From contig OZ005700.1 of assembly GCA_963930775.1 (NCBI GenBank), positions 7,202,609-7,266,608 of the forward strand: a DNA stretch of 64,000 nucleotides, given 5' to 3'. The DNA is from Cliona cf. orientalis. Lineage: Eukaryota; Porifera; Demospongiae; Clionaida; Clionaidae. Below the pieces are notes generated by a model that was given only the letters and a program-made list of their open reading frames with translations, was not told where the DNA came from and made no database searches. The first letter of the stretch is position 1, and the number at the start of each line of letters is the position of its first letter. This document shows, piece after piece, positions 22,401 to 36,700 of this stretch. Position numbers and translations under genes: made by a program.

Positions 22401-24126
22401 AACTGGAGCAGTGAGCTTGTGGAGGAGCTAGGCAGTCGACTCTATCCTCTGTGGAATCGCACGGCCGGCGACTGCCTCTTGGACTCTGTACTCCAGGCCA
22501 CCTGGGGAGTCATGGACAGAGAGGCAACTCTGAGGAAGGCAATGGCGGACACTCTCTCTGATGGGGCACTCAAGTAAGGATAGACAGACATTGAGTCTGT
22601 ACTTCAGTATTGTGTGGTAGTTAGTGATAATATTAAAAGTTGGCAGTCTCTCCAATTGCTAGGTGATAATGTGATGAACCTCATTGGGTTTTCCACACTT
22701 CAATTAACACCCATTATGTGTAGTCAGGCTGTATATGCTAGTGGGTATATTATATGGGATAGTTGCTACATGCAGACTCTGGCCACATACATTCAATCAT
22801 ATTTACATACCTGTGGTGGGGATAGTATGAAGGGGAAGAAAATTAACCTTGGTAGAGTTGGTATAAAAATTTTTTGCTGTCTCCTCTTCTATTGTATCTA
22901 TAGATTCTTTAGCCGTTGGAAGGAGGCAGAGCTGCGTCAGTCCCATGCACAGGGTTTCAGTCTCGATGAGGAGCAGCTGCGGCAAGACTGGGCGGCCGTC
23001 GTTGCCCTTGCCGACCAGACGGGGAAGTCCCTAGAACAGATACACATCTTTGTCCTGTCACATATCCTACGGCGACCTATCCTTGTCTATGGAGTAAAGG
23101 TCGTCAAGAACTTTAGAGGAGAGAACTTGGGCTTTGTCAACTTTGAAGGTTTGTGCTACCTCTTACTTTGTACGTATGTGTTCAGTGTTATGAGCTCGTG
23201 ACGGTGATGATGTATCATGCAAACCAAAAAGTTGTGACGATAAACTGAATTTAGTTTGTCCTACCCTGTGTACATTACTTTGGGACTGCAGCAGCTAGAG
23301 ACCTGCAGTGCAGCTGGTCTGAGTTGTTATGATTTCCATTAACATGGGTAATGTGTGACAACACAAAATACCAACCAGCATTCTCCCCATGTCAGGCATT
23401 CCGTTGTTGCGTGCTCATGATCCAGATCATTAACTACATTTGCATATTAATGATGTGTACAATGTAATGGTCTAATGGCCTGTTGACAATGTAATGGTCT
23501 GTTACTAGAGCACCAAGCAGTCGTAAGTTAGGTATGTTGCTTCTTTCATCCCCCCCCCCCCCCCCCCTCTCTCTCTGTGCAGGTGTCTATCTTCCCCTCC
23601 TCTGGGACTCGAGTTTCTGCTGGCACACTCCCATAGCGCTGGCCTACACCAGGGGTCACTTCTCCGCCCTCGTCAGCATGGCCTCTTCACAGATTTCAGA
23701 GGCAGGGGTGTGGTCAAACAGGTCATGTGATAGTCATGTGACATATCTACCACTTGTGGACAGTGAAGGAAGAATGCTGCCAATTCACTTCCTCACAGAA
23801 CAAGAGGTACATAGAGCCAATATCCAGCTTAGCTTACAAATACAGTGCCAGATGTAGTCAAAACAATCACTCCTCTCTCTCTCTCTCCCTCTCCCTCCCT
23901 CCTTTCCACAATATTATGCACACAGTTGGGTTGTGAGGAGCGTCTTCTTAGTGAGTACTGTCACTGTCACATCACTCGGGTTGGCACCCTGACGGCCATT
24001 CAAGAGGTCACAGAACAGCAGCAACCTGCCTTACTTGTTCAACTCGTCGACCAGTGGCTGGACCGGTTTCGCAGAATGGACAAACGACGCGAGGTGGCTA
24101 CATGCACTTATGATTCTGATAGCTAG
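19430..24126 (+). CDS. ZRANB1: ubiquitin thioesterase ZRANB1 / TRABID, 856 aa
   Basis: Eight exons: 19430-20656, 20859-21067, 21760-21953, 22082-22153, 22375-22573, 22904-23148, 23583-23806 and 23926-24126, one frame to TAG. Three NZF (RanBP2-type) zinc fingers, each W-x-C-x2-C-T-(Y/F)-x-N-W...C-x2-C, lie near residues 9-29, 115-136 and 243-263, separated by low-complexity Ser/His/Gly linkers. An ankyrin-like region (VRQIRNRLSSSDWLFLNACLG...GTLVHLAIRF) precedes an OTU peptidase. The catalytic Cys is about residue 601 in AGDCLLDSVLQATWG and the catalytic His about 741 in YTRGHFSALV. TRABID cleaves K29/K33 (and K63) ubiquitin chains and acts in Wnt and other signalling. It is longer than the usual animal protein (about 700 aa) because of the expanded linker with a poly-Gly run at about 20516-20545. 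Confidence 0.95.
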
Positions 24127-24751
24127 AAGCAAGAATAGCATTTCTCTCTTGTTTTCTCATCCTATCCACCCCCTCCCTCCCTCCCCCCACAATTTTGTAA
24201 CCCACAATGTGCACTCCTAGCTATAGCTAGAAACTGGCTGCAAATTATCCCATAGTCATGATTGATTGATGTCTTTAGACTTGATTTTTGAATTATTGTG
24301 TTTTGTGATAATAATAACATTACTATTGTGAAAAATCATCAAATTTATAGTCAAATTGAAAGGGTAAGGATAAGTGATCACCAGTTAATTTCTAGGAAGT
24401 GTGAATTACATAATCGTTTGTAGCTTGATTCTACTCAATCTCCTGCAAAGCGACGTCTGGCAATCTTGGAACACTCCCTGCATGTGTATTATATAGATAA
24501 CTTTCCACTCACACTGGCCAATCAAACACCATGCATGCTCAACTAAAACAATCATGAAGCTTTAGAGGGGAAGAAGGCCAATAATTATTGGTATCTCCTA
24601 GTCTCAAGACACAGATCACTCCCTCCTGCTGGTGATGCTATATAGTGCTACAGGTGAGAATGGTCTGGCTCTCAACAGTCAAAACTATCAGTAAATCTCT
24701 CGCTCAAAGATCAATTTCTGTGACCATGTTTGCATAGATTGCACTTTGAAC
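24127..24751. other. spacer between convergent ZRANB1 and RAD50 3' ends
   Basis: Holds both 3' UTRs. No supported gene or element was recognised. A CT-rich tract follows the ZRANB1 stop (about 24165-24190). Confidence 0.5.
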
Positions 24752-27700
24752 TCACCCGACACTCTTGCTGACTTTGTAGTAGCACTCGGCATAGCCGCTT
24801 CGACTGATGAGGTCAACGAACGCCTCGTCATGACTGATGATGATCAGCTGAAAGTTTTTCTGGTTCTTACTGCGCTCTCTGAAATAGCAAAAACAAACAA
24901 ACCCTCACTCATTAGTGATCTTTATAATAATAACACATGTAGTCCTCAATAATTTAGAGATGGCATCCTCACTCAACTAACATTATGCTATTGAGAGCAT
25001 GCACAATACTGATACAGCGTCATCACCACAGCCCACCCCTTGTATATACCCTGCATTGGGCAACACTGAAATGCAACTCTAATAGGAAGGAAGGGTACAT
25101 CTCTATAAGGGGATCGTGCATTACAAAAAATATCTATACACTTCAAATGGTAACTTAGACTATCAGGCATTTCGACAGATAAACCTTACTTGACGATATC
25201 AGCCAGAGCCTGAGCCAGTCCATCCACATTGTCCTTGTCGAGGTTGGTGGTTGGTTCATCCAGGGCTAGGAGTCCACTGTGCAGGCAGAAGGTCTCCGCC
25301 AGGGCCAGTCGGATGATGATACACGCCAACACCTTCTGCCCGGCGCTGCAGCGACCCCTCATGTCAAGGGGAGTGCCTCCTTTCAGCATCACAACCTGAG
25401 TGTAGCAGAAAGAAGTACAAGCAAAACCACAAGGTTTGCCAGCAGTTTAGCTAACAAAAATCCGGAAAGTATAGGATTTGATTGGTGGGTCAAATCGAGC
25501 ATATTTTGTTGACTACCTACCTCATAACATAATATCATACAACTGAAAAACACTGTAGATTGGGAAATTTTTGTCATTAAAATATTTTCGTTGACAATCT
25601 TTCTCGATGAAAATTAGATACTTTGTGCACATTAGTTAATATAATGATGTATTACATGTACGTACGTTTGTGTATGTGACGAAAATTAGATGAAAATTTA
25701 ACAAGTGAAATATTTTACCGGCGAAAATATCCCAATCTATGGTATCCCACTTGTGTTATATACACACTGATAATAAAATTTCAACATACTCTATAGTTGT
25801 ATGTCCTCCTCGATGCGAGTGAAGCCCCGCCCTCTTCCTTGCCGTCCTCTGACCTTATCTCGATGGTGTCGATGTCTCCTCCCTTGTAGGTCTTGTTCCA
25901 GAGCTCCTTGATGATCTTGTTGATCTCCTCCATCTTGATGCTGTGGTACCTCATGATAGCACGGTCCAGAGCCTTGTAGTACTTCTCAAGATCCTTGTTA
26001 GCCCGCTCTGTGGTCTGGATACAAGCACAGCCATGCAATGACTCATGCTCTGGACATACGTTAGCTATCCATTCAGTGAATATTTAGGTGGAGGTGGGGG
26101 GGGGGGATACTTATGATTAACATAATAATGTTTTATAGGCAAAAACTTTAATCTCTCTCCCACCCTCTGTCAACCACATAAACTTAATATACACACGGCA
26201 TTGTAACAACTTTGGGAAAACAGTATCACTAATGCTCGTGGCCATATTTCCATGTAGTCTGGCACATGAGAGTACACCATATTATTAATTATTGATTACC
26301 TTTAGCTTAGCGAGCATGTCCTTGTGTCTTGTCTCCGTGCCACTGTAGAGGTCACTCTGCAGCTCCCTCTGGATGTGGCGTGCCTGGTCCTCCTGACCTT
26401 GCTTCTGACCTTCGCGGCGAGCTTGCTCCTTCCTCAGGTGGTCCACCTGGTGCTGCAGCCGACTGAACTCCCTGGAGAGAAGATGCAAGGTAATAAGCTA
26501 GAAACATTATTCTGAGCACTTAGGGAATAAATCCACAGTATAATGCTGATAACATATATAGGTATTGCATGTATCATTGTAATTAAATTTAACATTAGGG
26601 AACTATGAAATCAAATTTAATGAGAGTTGTTCAAGCTATGTTTGAAAGGGTACCACACTTAAGTTATCAGAAAAAGAGCTATTATAAGGAGCACTCACTC
26701 TTCATATTTATCCAGTCCCATGCTTCGAAGTTGTTCCTTCAGTTTCTTGACCTCTTTCTCCTTACGTCCGATCTCTGCCCCCAGTTCTATCACCTGGAGG
26801 CTGTCACTGAGCTCACGCTCACGAACCTTCTCATTGGCTAGCTGCTCTTGAAGGAGCTTTATCTTTGATTCGAGGCTTTTCTTTTCAGCGTTCTTGGTGG
26901 ACTCAAGGCTCTGGAGCTCGTTCAACCGAGACTCACACTCCTGCAGGGCCTTGTCAGATCCACCGTTAATGTACCTTAGAGAGAGCAGGAAAAGAAGAAA
27001 ATCATCACAAAACCTGATTACATTCATTAACTAAATCTCTTCCTGGATGGTTTTCTAAATTTCAAGGAGAGGCTGAACTATCAGTAATAGTCATGCTTTT
27101 GGCTAGTACACCACCATGAATATACTCTTGGTACCAGGTACATATGCTTGTTTGCCTTTAAACACGCAAACTGCTATAATTATTGGGAGTACATTACAAT
27201 GATTATGTGGAACCCACCTCATGATGGCCTGGTTGTTATCCTTGATGGCGTGCTCCTTTGCCCTGAACGAGTCAACCTCCTCTCTGCTGTTAGTTTCGCT
27301 CTCCTCCCTCTCTCTCGCCGCTCGTTGTCTCTCCTGCACAACACTCTGCATCTTCTGCCTCACAGGACCAATACGATTGATCAGCGTCTATACAAAATGA
27401 GTAATAATAAGAGTACGATACATCAATGGGAATTTTTATTCTTATACCTTGACTTCTCTGTCTAAGGATTCAATCTTTGCAGTCAGTTCTCCCTTTTTGC
27501 TGACAAGAGCTTCTCTCTTTTGAAGCTGACTCTGCAGCCTTAGCTATTTGCAATAACAAAGGAGCAAGTACAATAAATTGTAATAGTATGTACATGCATA
27601 TGTAAGTCAGTGGCTGTTTTCATCGATCAACTAGCACTCTATATAGATTATAAAGTCATTCCACTACCTTTTCTTCCCTGAGTGAGTGGACCTTCTCCTT

Positions 27701-30700
27701 GAGCTGCTGCAGCGTCTGTTGACAGTCTGTGATCTCCTGACGCTTGTGGTCCATCTTCCTGTTTAGTTCATCACTAAAAGCAGGAAGGTATATTGGCATA
27801 ATTACATTATAGAGGGGTAACCAGTATAAATGTGGCATTGTATACTATGTCTTAAGTTGTTATGCCACTCACACATTCCTCTGGGCCTCCTGCAGTTCCC
27901 GGTTAACGATGTGGTGGCTCCTCCCACCATCCCCGCCCCCCAGCTTGCTCTCCTCCAAGCTAATCTTCTTATCGAGCTCCTTGAGCTCTTTGCGTAGCTG
28001 GGACACTTTCATGACTCGAGGCTGGAGCCCTCGGACCTGCTCCATCTCTGACCGAAGCTGGTTCAATTCTCCCTCCACCCTCTGCACGTCAGCCTCAGCC
28101 TTCCTAATAATGCCCACCTTCTCCTTTAGGTCTCTCTCAAGCTGTGGCACTGTGCCACTCCGGAGGGAGGATAACTAAAAAAAAATTATTATCATAATTA
28201 ATGTCTGTATGTCATTCAAACACTTCATAAGGGTGCATGTTATAATTATGTAGCTGGTATTTTAATAATTACAGTCAATATTTGAGACCACCTTGGGCAA
28301 AAATTTACATAATTCGATAAAGGGTGTCAGAAAAAAAGGGATACCGAAATAAATACAATAAGTAGCACTCATTCTTAAGTAAGAGAACATAATATTATAA
28401 TACATTTCAGATTAAAAGAGTTGTAATCGACTGTTACCAGTATCACAAACATAAATGACTCCATCATTGTCTACTGCTATTCCATGCAGGTAACTAAACT
28501 CTCCTGGTCCACTTCCATTCTTACCAAATGATGTCAAAAATTTTCCCTCATATGTAAACAGTGAAACACGATTATTTTTCTCTTCTGTTACGTATACCAC
28601 ATTGTCACGCCCAAGGCTGATACGAATAGGGGAGTGCAGCTCTCCATCACCACTACCACGTTGTCCAAATTTCCCGACAAACTCTCCTTCTGCTGTAAAT
28701 ACTTGAATTCGGTCATTATAGTGATCAGCCACATACACATTCCCAGTGCTGTCAAAAGCCACATCTGCAGGACGGTTGAACTCTCCATTGCCATAACCAT
28801 AACTGCCAAAGCTGCTAGAAAACGACAAATCAGGGTTCAGAATCTGGATGCGATGGTTGCTGCGATCAGCTACGTACATTTTCTTATTTAGTGGATGGAT
28901 AGCAACACCCTTAGGAACGTTAAACTGTAGTTTATCATTCCCTTTCCTTCCAACGGCTGTGACAAAATTTCCATCTGGTGTGAACTTCTGAATACGATGA
29001 TTGCATCCATCTGCCATATAAATGTTGCCATCATGATCTACTGCCACTCCTCGAATTCTGTCAAATTGCCCTTGTTTTGAGCCTTGTGAGCCAAATGAAT
29101 GAAGTATCTCTCCTGTTGAACTGAAGATGGAGACACGATTAGTATGACTGTCGCCTACTATAATCTCTCCTTTATGGTTAACTGCCACATCCCGTGGCCC
29201 CTTCACTCCAGTGATGATCTTGATTGGAGTGCCAAGCTTCTTGATCGCAATGATACAGAATGGGCTTCCTTTGATGTGCTCTCCCTCAACTTTGATGTGC
29301 AGCTGGTGCCTTCCCTGACTGGTGGGTTGGTAGCTAATTTCATACTGATTGATGTTCATCTTCTTCACAAGACACTCTATCGTTTCACTTGTGCTATTCA
29401 ACACCAGTTCTGATGCCACAGCCTCCACTGGTACTGTGCAAACATCTCCTTTCTGATTTACAACTTGCAGGATAGCAGTGGCTCTCTCACCAACCTCGGC
29501 TACCTCCATGCCTTTGCCAGTTACATGACATTTCTCTGGAGATACTTTTGGTACATATACGTTGCCAAATTGTTTGCAGGCTTGGGTGAGCTCAGGAGAT
29601 GTTATGAATTTGACATTGGCCAGCTCGCAGGGAGGCAGCATGTCTGGTTTGAAGTTGTCAGTCATCTCTTTGATCTGTTTCACAACTGTCGACTTCATTT
29701 TCATGACCTCTCCCTGACTTCCTGTCCTCAGGCTCTCCCTCACAAATGACAGACAGCTGACCAGCTGGGTATGTACTGTCTCCACTTCATCCTTCTGTAT
29801 TGCAAGGTTCTTTCTCTTTGTTTGAATCAGCTGTTTCATTTGGCCAACCAGCTCAGACTTTCTCGCTTCAAGTATTTCTTGAAGCTTTCGGATCTCTTGC
29901 CCAATGTTGGCCTCCATAGCTACTTCTAGATCGTCTAGTTCCAGTGATTGTACACCATACTGCTCCAGTGCCTTACTAGCAACACCCACCTGTTTTTCAA
30001 TTGGCTCTAGGGATGCTGTGATCTCTGCTTTGTGTCTCTGGAAGGTGTCCCCCACCAGGTCGTATTTGTGCTCCGGTCTACAATGTTTATTGACGGTGCA
30101 GTGGAGGCAGATGAGCTCCCCACATGTCTCACAGTAGAGGTCAAGCTTCATTCCTTCATGCTGGGAGCAGTATAGGGTAACTTTCTTCGGTGGAAGTAGC
30201 TGCCTCATATCACTTCGTATCTTCTCCATGCTGACCACCTCATGCTTAGACATCTCTTCCCACTCGCTGTGCATCTCGGTGCACCTCTCACAGATGAATT
30301 TTCCACAGTCTCGACAATAGTTGGTAGCAGTTCGCATCGTTTTGGTGCATTTCTCACACTGCACCTTTTGTGGATCTTTCACTTTCCTGAGGGAATCTTG
30401 AATCTCAAAGAGGTGGTGGATATGGAATGCTGACTGGAGGCCAGATACACCAGTAGCCGGGGGAAGGAGGGTGGATTGTCGGCAGGTGGGGCAGCACAGG
30501 GAGAGTTGTCCCTGTCTATCTTGGACCACTAGTCGCTGGAGGCAGTCCTTGCAGTAGACATGGAAGCATTGAAGTAGTTTGGGGTCTTTGAAGGCGTCAA
30601 GGCAAATGGCACAGGTTAGCTGGTCCTCCAGCTTCTCGAGGGCTTGCTTGGCTACAGCCTGGGATTCAGCCATAATTAAATCGAATTTAAATCACTCACT

Positions 30701-33700
30701 TGTAATACTGCAAATTATGTGCCACTAGTATAGTTTGAGCAATTATTGTGCCTTTGTTTATTACACTAGCAGTTTTCAACTTCAACAAGGTTAGAGCTCA
30801 AAAACTAGAGGGTGTGGCTATATTTTTGGTATTCATTGTCTCATGATCCATATCACAATTCCATATAAGGCCAAGATGTTGCTATTGTGCTACCAGTATA
30901 CTCTGGTTGGTGAGGGTATGCTATACCTTAGCCTCATCCCAGCTGCAGGCCCTTGGGACGAGGCTAGCCATACTTTTAGAGATAAGAGGTCGTGATAATA
31001 TATTATGAGACCACACTGTCACCATAGAATGTCATGTTGTTGGTCAGTGACAAAAAGATCTCACATTCTGAGGTACAGAAGTGCAATCAATAAGCCGCAC
31101 AGATAGAGAGCTCAGTAGAAAATTGATTGGGATATCAGAAGCCAATATATACATACAATGGAAATGTAAAGAAAGAATATAATTGGAAGGTACTTATTCC
31201 CTTGTTTTCCAATTTTACCACAAACTTTCCCACAGATGAAAGAAAGCTACCAAAAAATTAAATGCTTAAATCCTAAAGACGAAGGTTGCAGCGACAACTA
31301 TGCATATACAAACTCTAGGTGGTGGTTCCCTAACGTTTCAGTTGCTATACAATGAAAGTGATCTAAACTTTTTAAATGATGACCATGTCTCAGTATCATA
31401 AAAATGTCAAATACTGCGGCATCACAATATCTTGTTACTGTGTAGACTATCCACGTCCATCCTTCCCATGTCTGAACAGCCTCAAATAATCTCCCTCAGC
31501 TAAGAATACTTGAATACGGGCATAGAGACTCAAGGTGTATCATTCCGGAGGGAGGATAACTCATCATAAAACATGGAAATTATTGTCTGTATGTCAAACA
31601 CTATAAAGGGTTTACATCTATAATAGTGAATATGAAAGTGTGTCCAAAGTAATAATACTGTACAATGTACATAATAGCTATGCTCAAGCATTTAGAGATA
31701 CAAATGTTCAACATTCCAGTTGCGCACTCATTGAAACTCTTATTCATGCTAACATGTATGCATGATAACCTTTGGAAGCTATTTTTCATAATTTGGTAAT
31801 TTAAAGGGTGTTGAATAGAGCATGTTCGTGGCAAAAAGTTTCATAATTTGACAAAAGGTGTCGGATAATAAGAAATACCAAAGAAACAGTAGCAGCAAAA
31901 CATTAAAATAAGAGAACATGCACATGCACTTCAAGGAAATCTAGATGAAAAGAGTTGTAATCGATAGTTGCGAACATCACAAACATAAACGACTCCATCC
32001 TTGTCTACTGCTATTCCACGAGGACAACTAAACTCTCCTGGTCCATTTCCAGTCTTGCCAAATGATGTCAAGAACTTGCCCTCGCATGTGAATACTGAAA
32101 TACAATCATTCTTTGCTTCTGTCACATACACCACATTATCGCTGCCAATGCTGACACCAGTAGGGGAGTGCAGCTCTCCATCACCACTGCCACGTTGTCC
32201 CAACTCCCTGACAAACTCTCCTTCTGCTGTAAATACTTGAATACGATTATTGTGGTGATCAGCCACATACACATTCCCAGTGCTGTCAAATGCAATATCT
32301 ATGGGATGGTCGAATTGTCCATTGCCACCACCATAACTGCCAAAGCTGCTGGAAAACGTCAAATCAGGATTCAGAATCTGGATGCGATTATTATTATGAT
32401 CAGCTACATACATTTTCTTATTTAGTGGATGGATAGTACCACCAATAGGAAAGTTAAACTGTAGTTCCTCTCTCCCTTTCCTTCCAACTGCTGTGATAAA
32501 ATTTCCATCTGGTGTGAACTTCTGAATACGATGATTGCATCCATCTGCCACATAAATGTTGCCATCATCATCTACTGCCACTCCTCGAATTCTATCAAAG
32601 TGCCCTTGTGTAGAACCTTGTGAACCAAATGAATGAAGTGTCTCTCCTGTTGAACTGAAGATGGAGACACAATCAGCACCAGCCTCGCCTACAATGATCT
32701 CTCCTCTCTGGTTAACTGCCAAACCCCGTGGCTCCTCCACTCCGGTTATGATCTTGATTGGAGTGCCCAGCTTCTTGATTGCAGTGATACAGAATGGACT
32801 TCCTTTGATGTGCTCCCCCTCCACTTCGATGCGTAGCTGGTGCCTTCCCCCAGTGGTGGCTTCGTAGCTGATTTCATACTGATTTATGTTCATCTTCTCC
32901 ACAAGGCACTCTAACTTTTCATTTGTGCTATTCAACACCAGTTCAGTGAAAATAGCCTCCACTGGTACTGTGCAAGCATTTCCTTTCTGATCTACAACAT
33001 GCAGAACAGCAGTGGCTCTCTCACCAACCTCAGCTACCTCCATGCCTTTGCCTGTTACACAACATTTCTCTGGAGACACTTTCGGTACATATATATCGCC
33101 AAATTGTTTGCAAGCTTGAGTGAGCTCAGGCAAGGGTATAAATTTGACATCAGTCAGCTCACAGGGAGGCAACATGTCTGGTTTAAAGCTGTCTGTCATC
33201 TCCTTGATCTGCTTCACGACTGCTTTCTTCATTTTCATCACCTCTCCCTGGCTTCCTGTCCTCAGGCTCTCCCTCATAAATGACAGACAGCTGACCAGCT
33301 GGGTATGGACTGTCTCTACTTCATCCTTCTGTGCTGCGAGATTCTTCCTCTTCGTTTGGATAAGCTGCTTCATTCGGCTAACCAGCTCAGCCTTTCTCGC
33401 TTCGAGTATTACTTGAAGCTTTTGGATCTCTTGCCCAATGTGGGCCTCCATAGCTACTTCTAGCTTGTCTAGCTCCTGCGATTGTACACCATACTGCTCC
33501 AGTGCTTTGCTAACAACACCCAGCTGTTCTTCAACTGGCTTTAGGGATACCGTGATCTCTGCTTTGTGTCTCTCAAAATTGTCCCCCACTAGGTCGTACT
33601 GGTGGTCCTTGTGTTTCTTGACAGTACAGTGGAGACAGATGAGCTCTCCACATGTCTCACAGTAGAGGTCGAGCTTCATACTTTCATGCTGGGAGCAGTA

Positions 33701-36700
33701 CAGGGTCACCTTCTTTGGTGGAAGTAGCTGCTTTGCATCACTTTGTATCTTCTCCATGCTGATCACCTCATGTTTAGACATCTCTTCCCATTCGCTGTGC
33801 ATCTCAGTGCACCTTTCACAGATGAATTTTCCACAGTCTCGACAAAAATTGGTAGCAGTTCGTTTCGTTTTGGTGCATTTCTCACACGGCACCTTTTGTG
33901 GATCTTTCACTTTCTTGAAGGCATCTTGAATCTCAAAGAGGTGGTGGATATGAAATGCCGACTGAAGGCCAGATACACCAGTAGCCGGGGGAAGGAGGGT
34001 GGATTGTCGGCAGGTGGGGCAGCACAGGGAGAGTTGTTCCCATCTATCTTGGACCACCAGTCGCTGGAGGCAGTCCTTGCAGTAGACATGGAAGCATTGG
34101 AGCAGTTTGGGGTCTTTGAAGGCGTCAAGGCAAATGGTACAGGTTAGCTGGTCCTCTAGTTTCTCGAGGGCTTGCTTGGCTACAGATTCAGTCATTACTT
34201 GGTTTGATGGAAGGATTTAATTACTTATTTGTAATGTGCCACTAGTAGCTTGAGCAACTAAAGTACTTTTATTATTATACTAGCAATTGTCAACTTCAAC
34301 AAGAAGGTTGGAACTCTAAAATTAGAGGGTGCAGCTATATTTCTGGTATACATTGTCACATGATCCATCATAATTCCATATAAGGTCAAGGCCAAGATGT
34401 TGTTAATGGGCTACCGGAAGTGTAATCAATAAGCCATACAGCTGTACAGAGAGCTCAAAAGAAAACTAATAGGGCTGCGGAAGCTGATAAATACAATGGC
34501 AATGTAAAGAAGACTGGAAGGTGCTGTTTTCCAATTACCATATTTTCTCGCTATTAAGCGCATGCGCTTATATCTCCACAGGAAGAAAACCTGTGCTTAA
34601 TAACGAAGTGTGCCTAACAGCGAGGTGCGCCTAACAAAAAATAGCTACATCAAGAACGCATGCGCGTTCGCGGTATCATTTAAGGGGCGTGGCCAATCGA
34701 TTGATCGCACGATCGTTCACGTTGCTACATTCTGCCCAGGTCGAAATGGCGTTCATTACTGGAAGAACCTGAGAATCGACAGTAGCCATCGTAATTTCGA
34801 CTAAGTTGGAGCCCTGGGCAAGCTAGCAAGCGTGCAGATATCGAAGTCAATGGTCACATAATATTAGTATGCGCTTATTTGCGAAGTGCGCCTAATAACG
34901 AGTGCTAAGGCCAACAAAATAGCATGCGCTTAATAACGAATATGCGCTTATAAGCGAAATGTGCCTAATAACGAGAAAATACGGTACTATCACAAACATC
35001 CCCTCTGATAAAAGTAGTAAAAGCTACTAAATTTTTTTTTAATGCTTAAATCCTGCGACGAAGGTTGTAGCGATACCAAGCATATAAACTCCAGGTGGTG
35101 GTTCCCTAATGTATCAGTTGCTATACAATGATAAAAGTGATCTAAACCTTTAAATGATGACTACATCTCAGTATCACAAAATGCCAAATACTGCAGCATC
35201 ACAATAATATCTCGTTACAGTGTAGACTATCCACGTCCATCCTTGCTGTGTCTGAACTGCCTCAAATGATCTCCCTCAGCTAAGAATACTCAAAATTATG
35301 TGCGTACAGATTCACAGACAAGGTGTGCCACTCCGGACGGAGAATAACTCATAGAAATTATTGTCTGTATGTCAAACGGGTCTACATCTATAATTATGAA
35401 TCCCCAAGTTGCAAACCTTTGGAGTTCGGAGAAAAATTGGCTGGTATGTTCATTTTGCTGCATAAATGTCCTACGCAAGCAGTAGAGTAGTCACAGACAA
35501 CAAACTGACTACTGTAACCCTCATCCGCATGTGCCGAGTGTTAATAAGTATGGTAATAGCATTACTTGATATAAGCATACCCACTGTAGTTCATTGTGCA
35601 CTTGAATACCATCATTTCATATAGACCTTGTATATAGAACAAAAAGAAAGACTGGTATTCATTCAACCAATTGGTGCTAAACATGATTGGGCAGTTGCTC
35701 CAACAGCCCAATAGATCACGCAAGTGGCTCTGTGGCGCATTCTGCACTGGAAACCTCACAGATGTCAAGGTAAATGGACACTCTTCATTTATCTACCTCA
35801 AGTTATTCATTTGTTCAGATATCTCTGATAATTAATGGGGTGTGTTGGGGACGACAAACTTAGTTTGATATAATTATGGCAAAGAGGACTCATGTGCATG
35901 CATGCATGGGGCGACCTGGTACTTTTCTTATGGCTAAGCTTCGTTGAACAGTGTAAAACCCAAACCCAGGACCACTCCCATTAGGAGTCTGATTATCTTG
36001 TGTATATATAGAATTGTATATAATATTGAATTCCTCTTCTTTCTTTTCCGCCGAAACAGGAAATTAATTAAGTGGTTAATTTAATTAATTAATGATAAAA
36101 AATAAAATAAATGCCTCCTCCCTCCCAACTTTTGAAATGTAGGTTGATGAGAATCAAGTATGTTATTTATGGCCTAATATAAGTACAAGTGGTGTATCCA
36201 AAGTAAATAAATTATATATACTCTACAAGATGTCAGATAATAAGAGATACCAAAGAAACAATAGCACCCACTATAAAAAAAAACATTAAATAAGAGAACG
36301 TGCACATGCACTTCAGGGAAATCTAGATCAAAAGAGTTGCAATCGATTGTTACCAGTATCACAAACATAAATGACTCCATCCTTGTCTATTGCCATTCCA
36401 TGTGGATCACTAAACTCTCCTGGTCCATTTCCATTCTTACCAAATGATGTCAAGAACTTGCCCGCGCATGTGAACACCGAAATACGGCTATTCCTTGCTT
36501 CTGTCACATACACAACATTGTCACCGCCAATGGTGATACGAGAAGGGGAGTGCAGCTCTCCATCACCACTGCCACGTTGTCCAAACTTCCTGACAAACTC
36601 TCCTTCTGCTGTAAACACTTGAATACGATCGTTGTTATAATCAGCAACATACACATTCCCAGTGCCGTCAAATGCCACACCTGAGGGACGGTTGAACTCT

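Noticed and set aside
24752-28174. Treating the C-terminal RAD50 exons as a separate, truncated RAD50 gene
   Set aside because: The exon at 48541-48657 and the exon at 27873-28174 join in phase at adjacent protein positions, and together the 29 exons give a full-length protein. Two genes would each lack an essential half.
34610-34804. 64-codon frame on the plus strand
   Set aside because: It lies entirely inside a MITE made of repeated GCGCTTA/TAATAACGA units and shows no domain.
35562-35768. 68-codon minus frame in the spacer below TRIM copy 3
   Set aside because: No recognisable domain, no paralogue in the other units, and no start context; noted as possible decayed insertion only.
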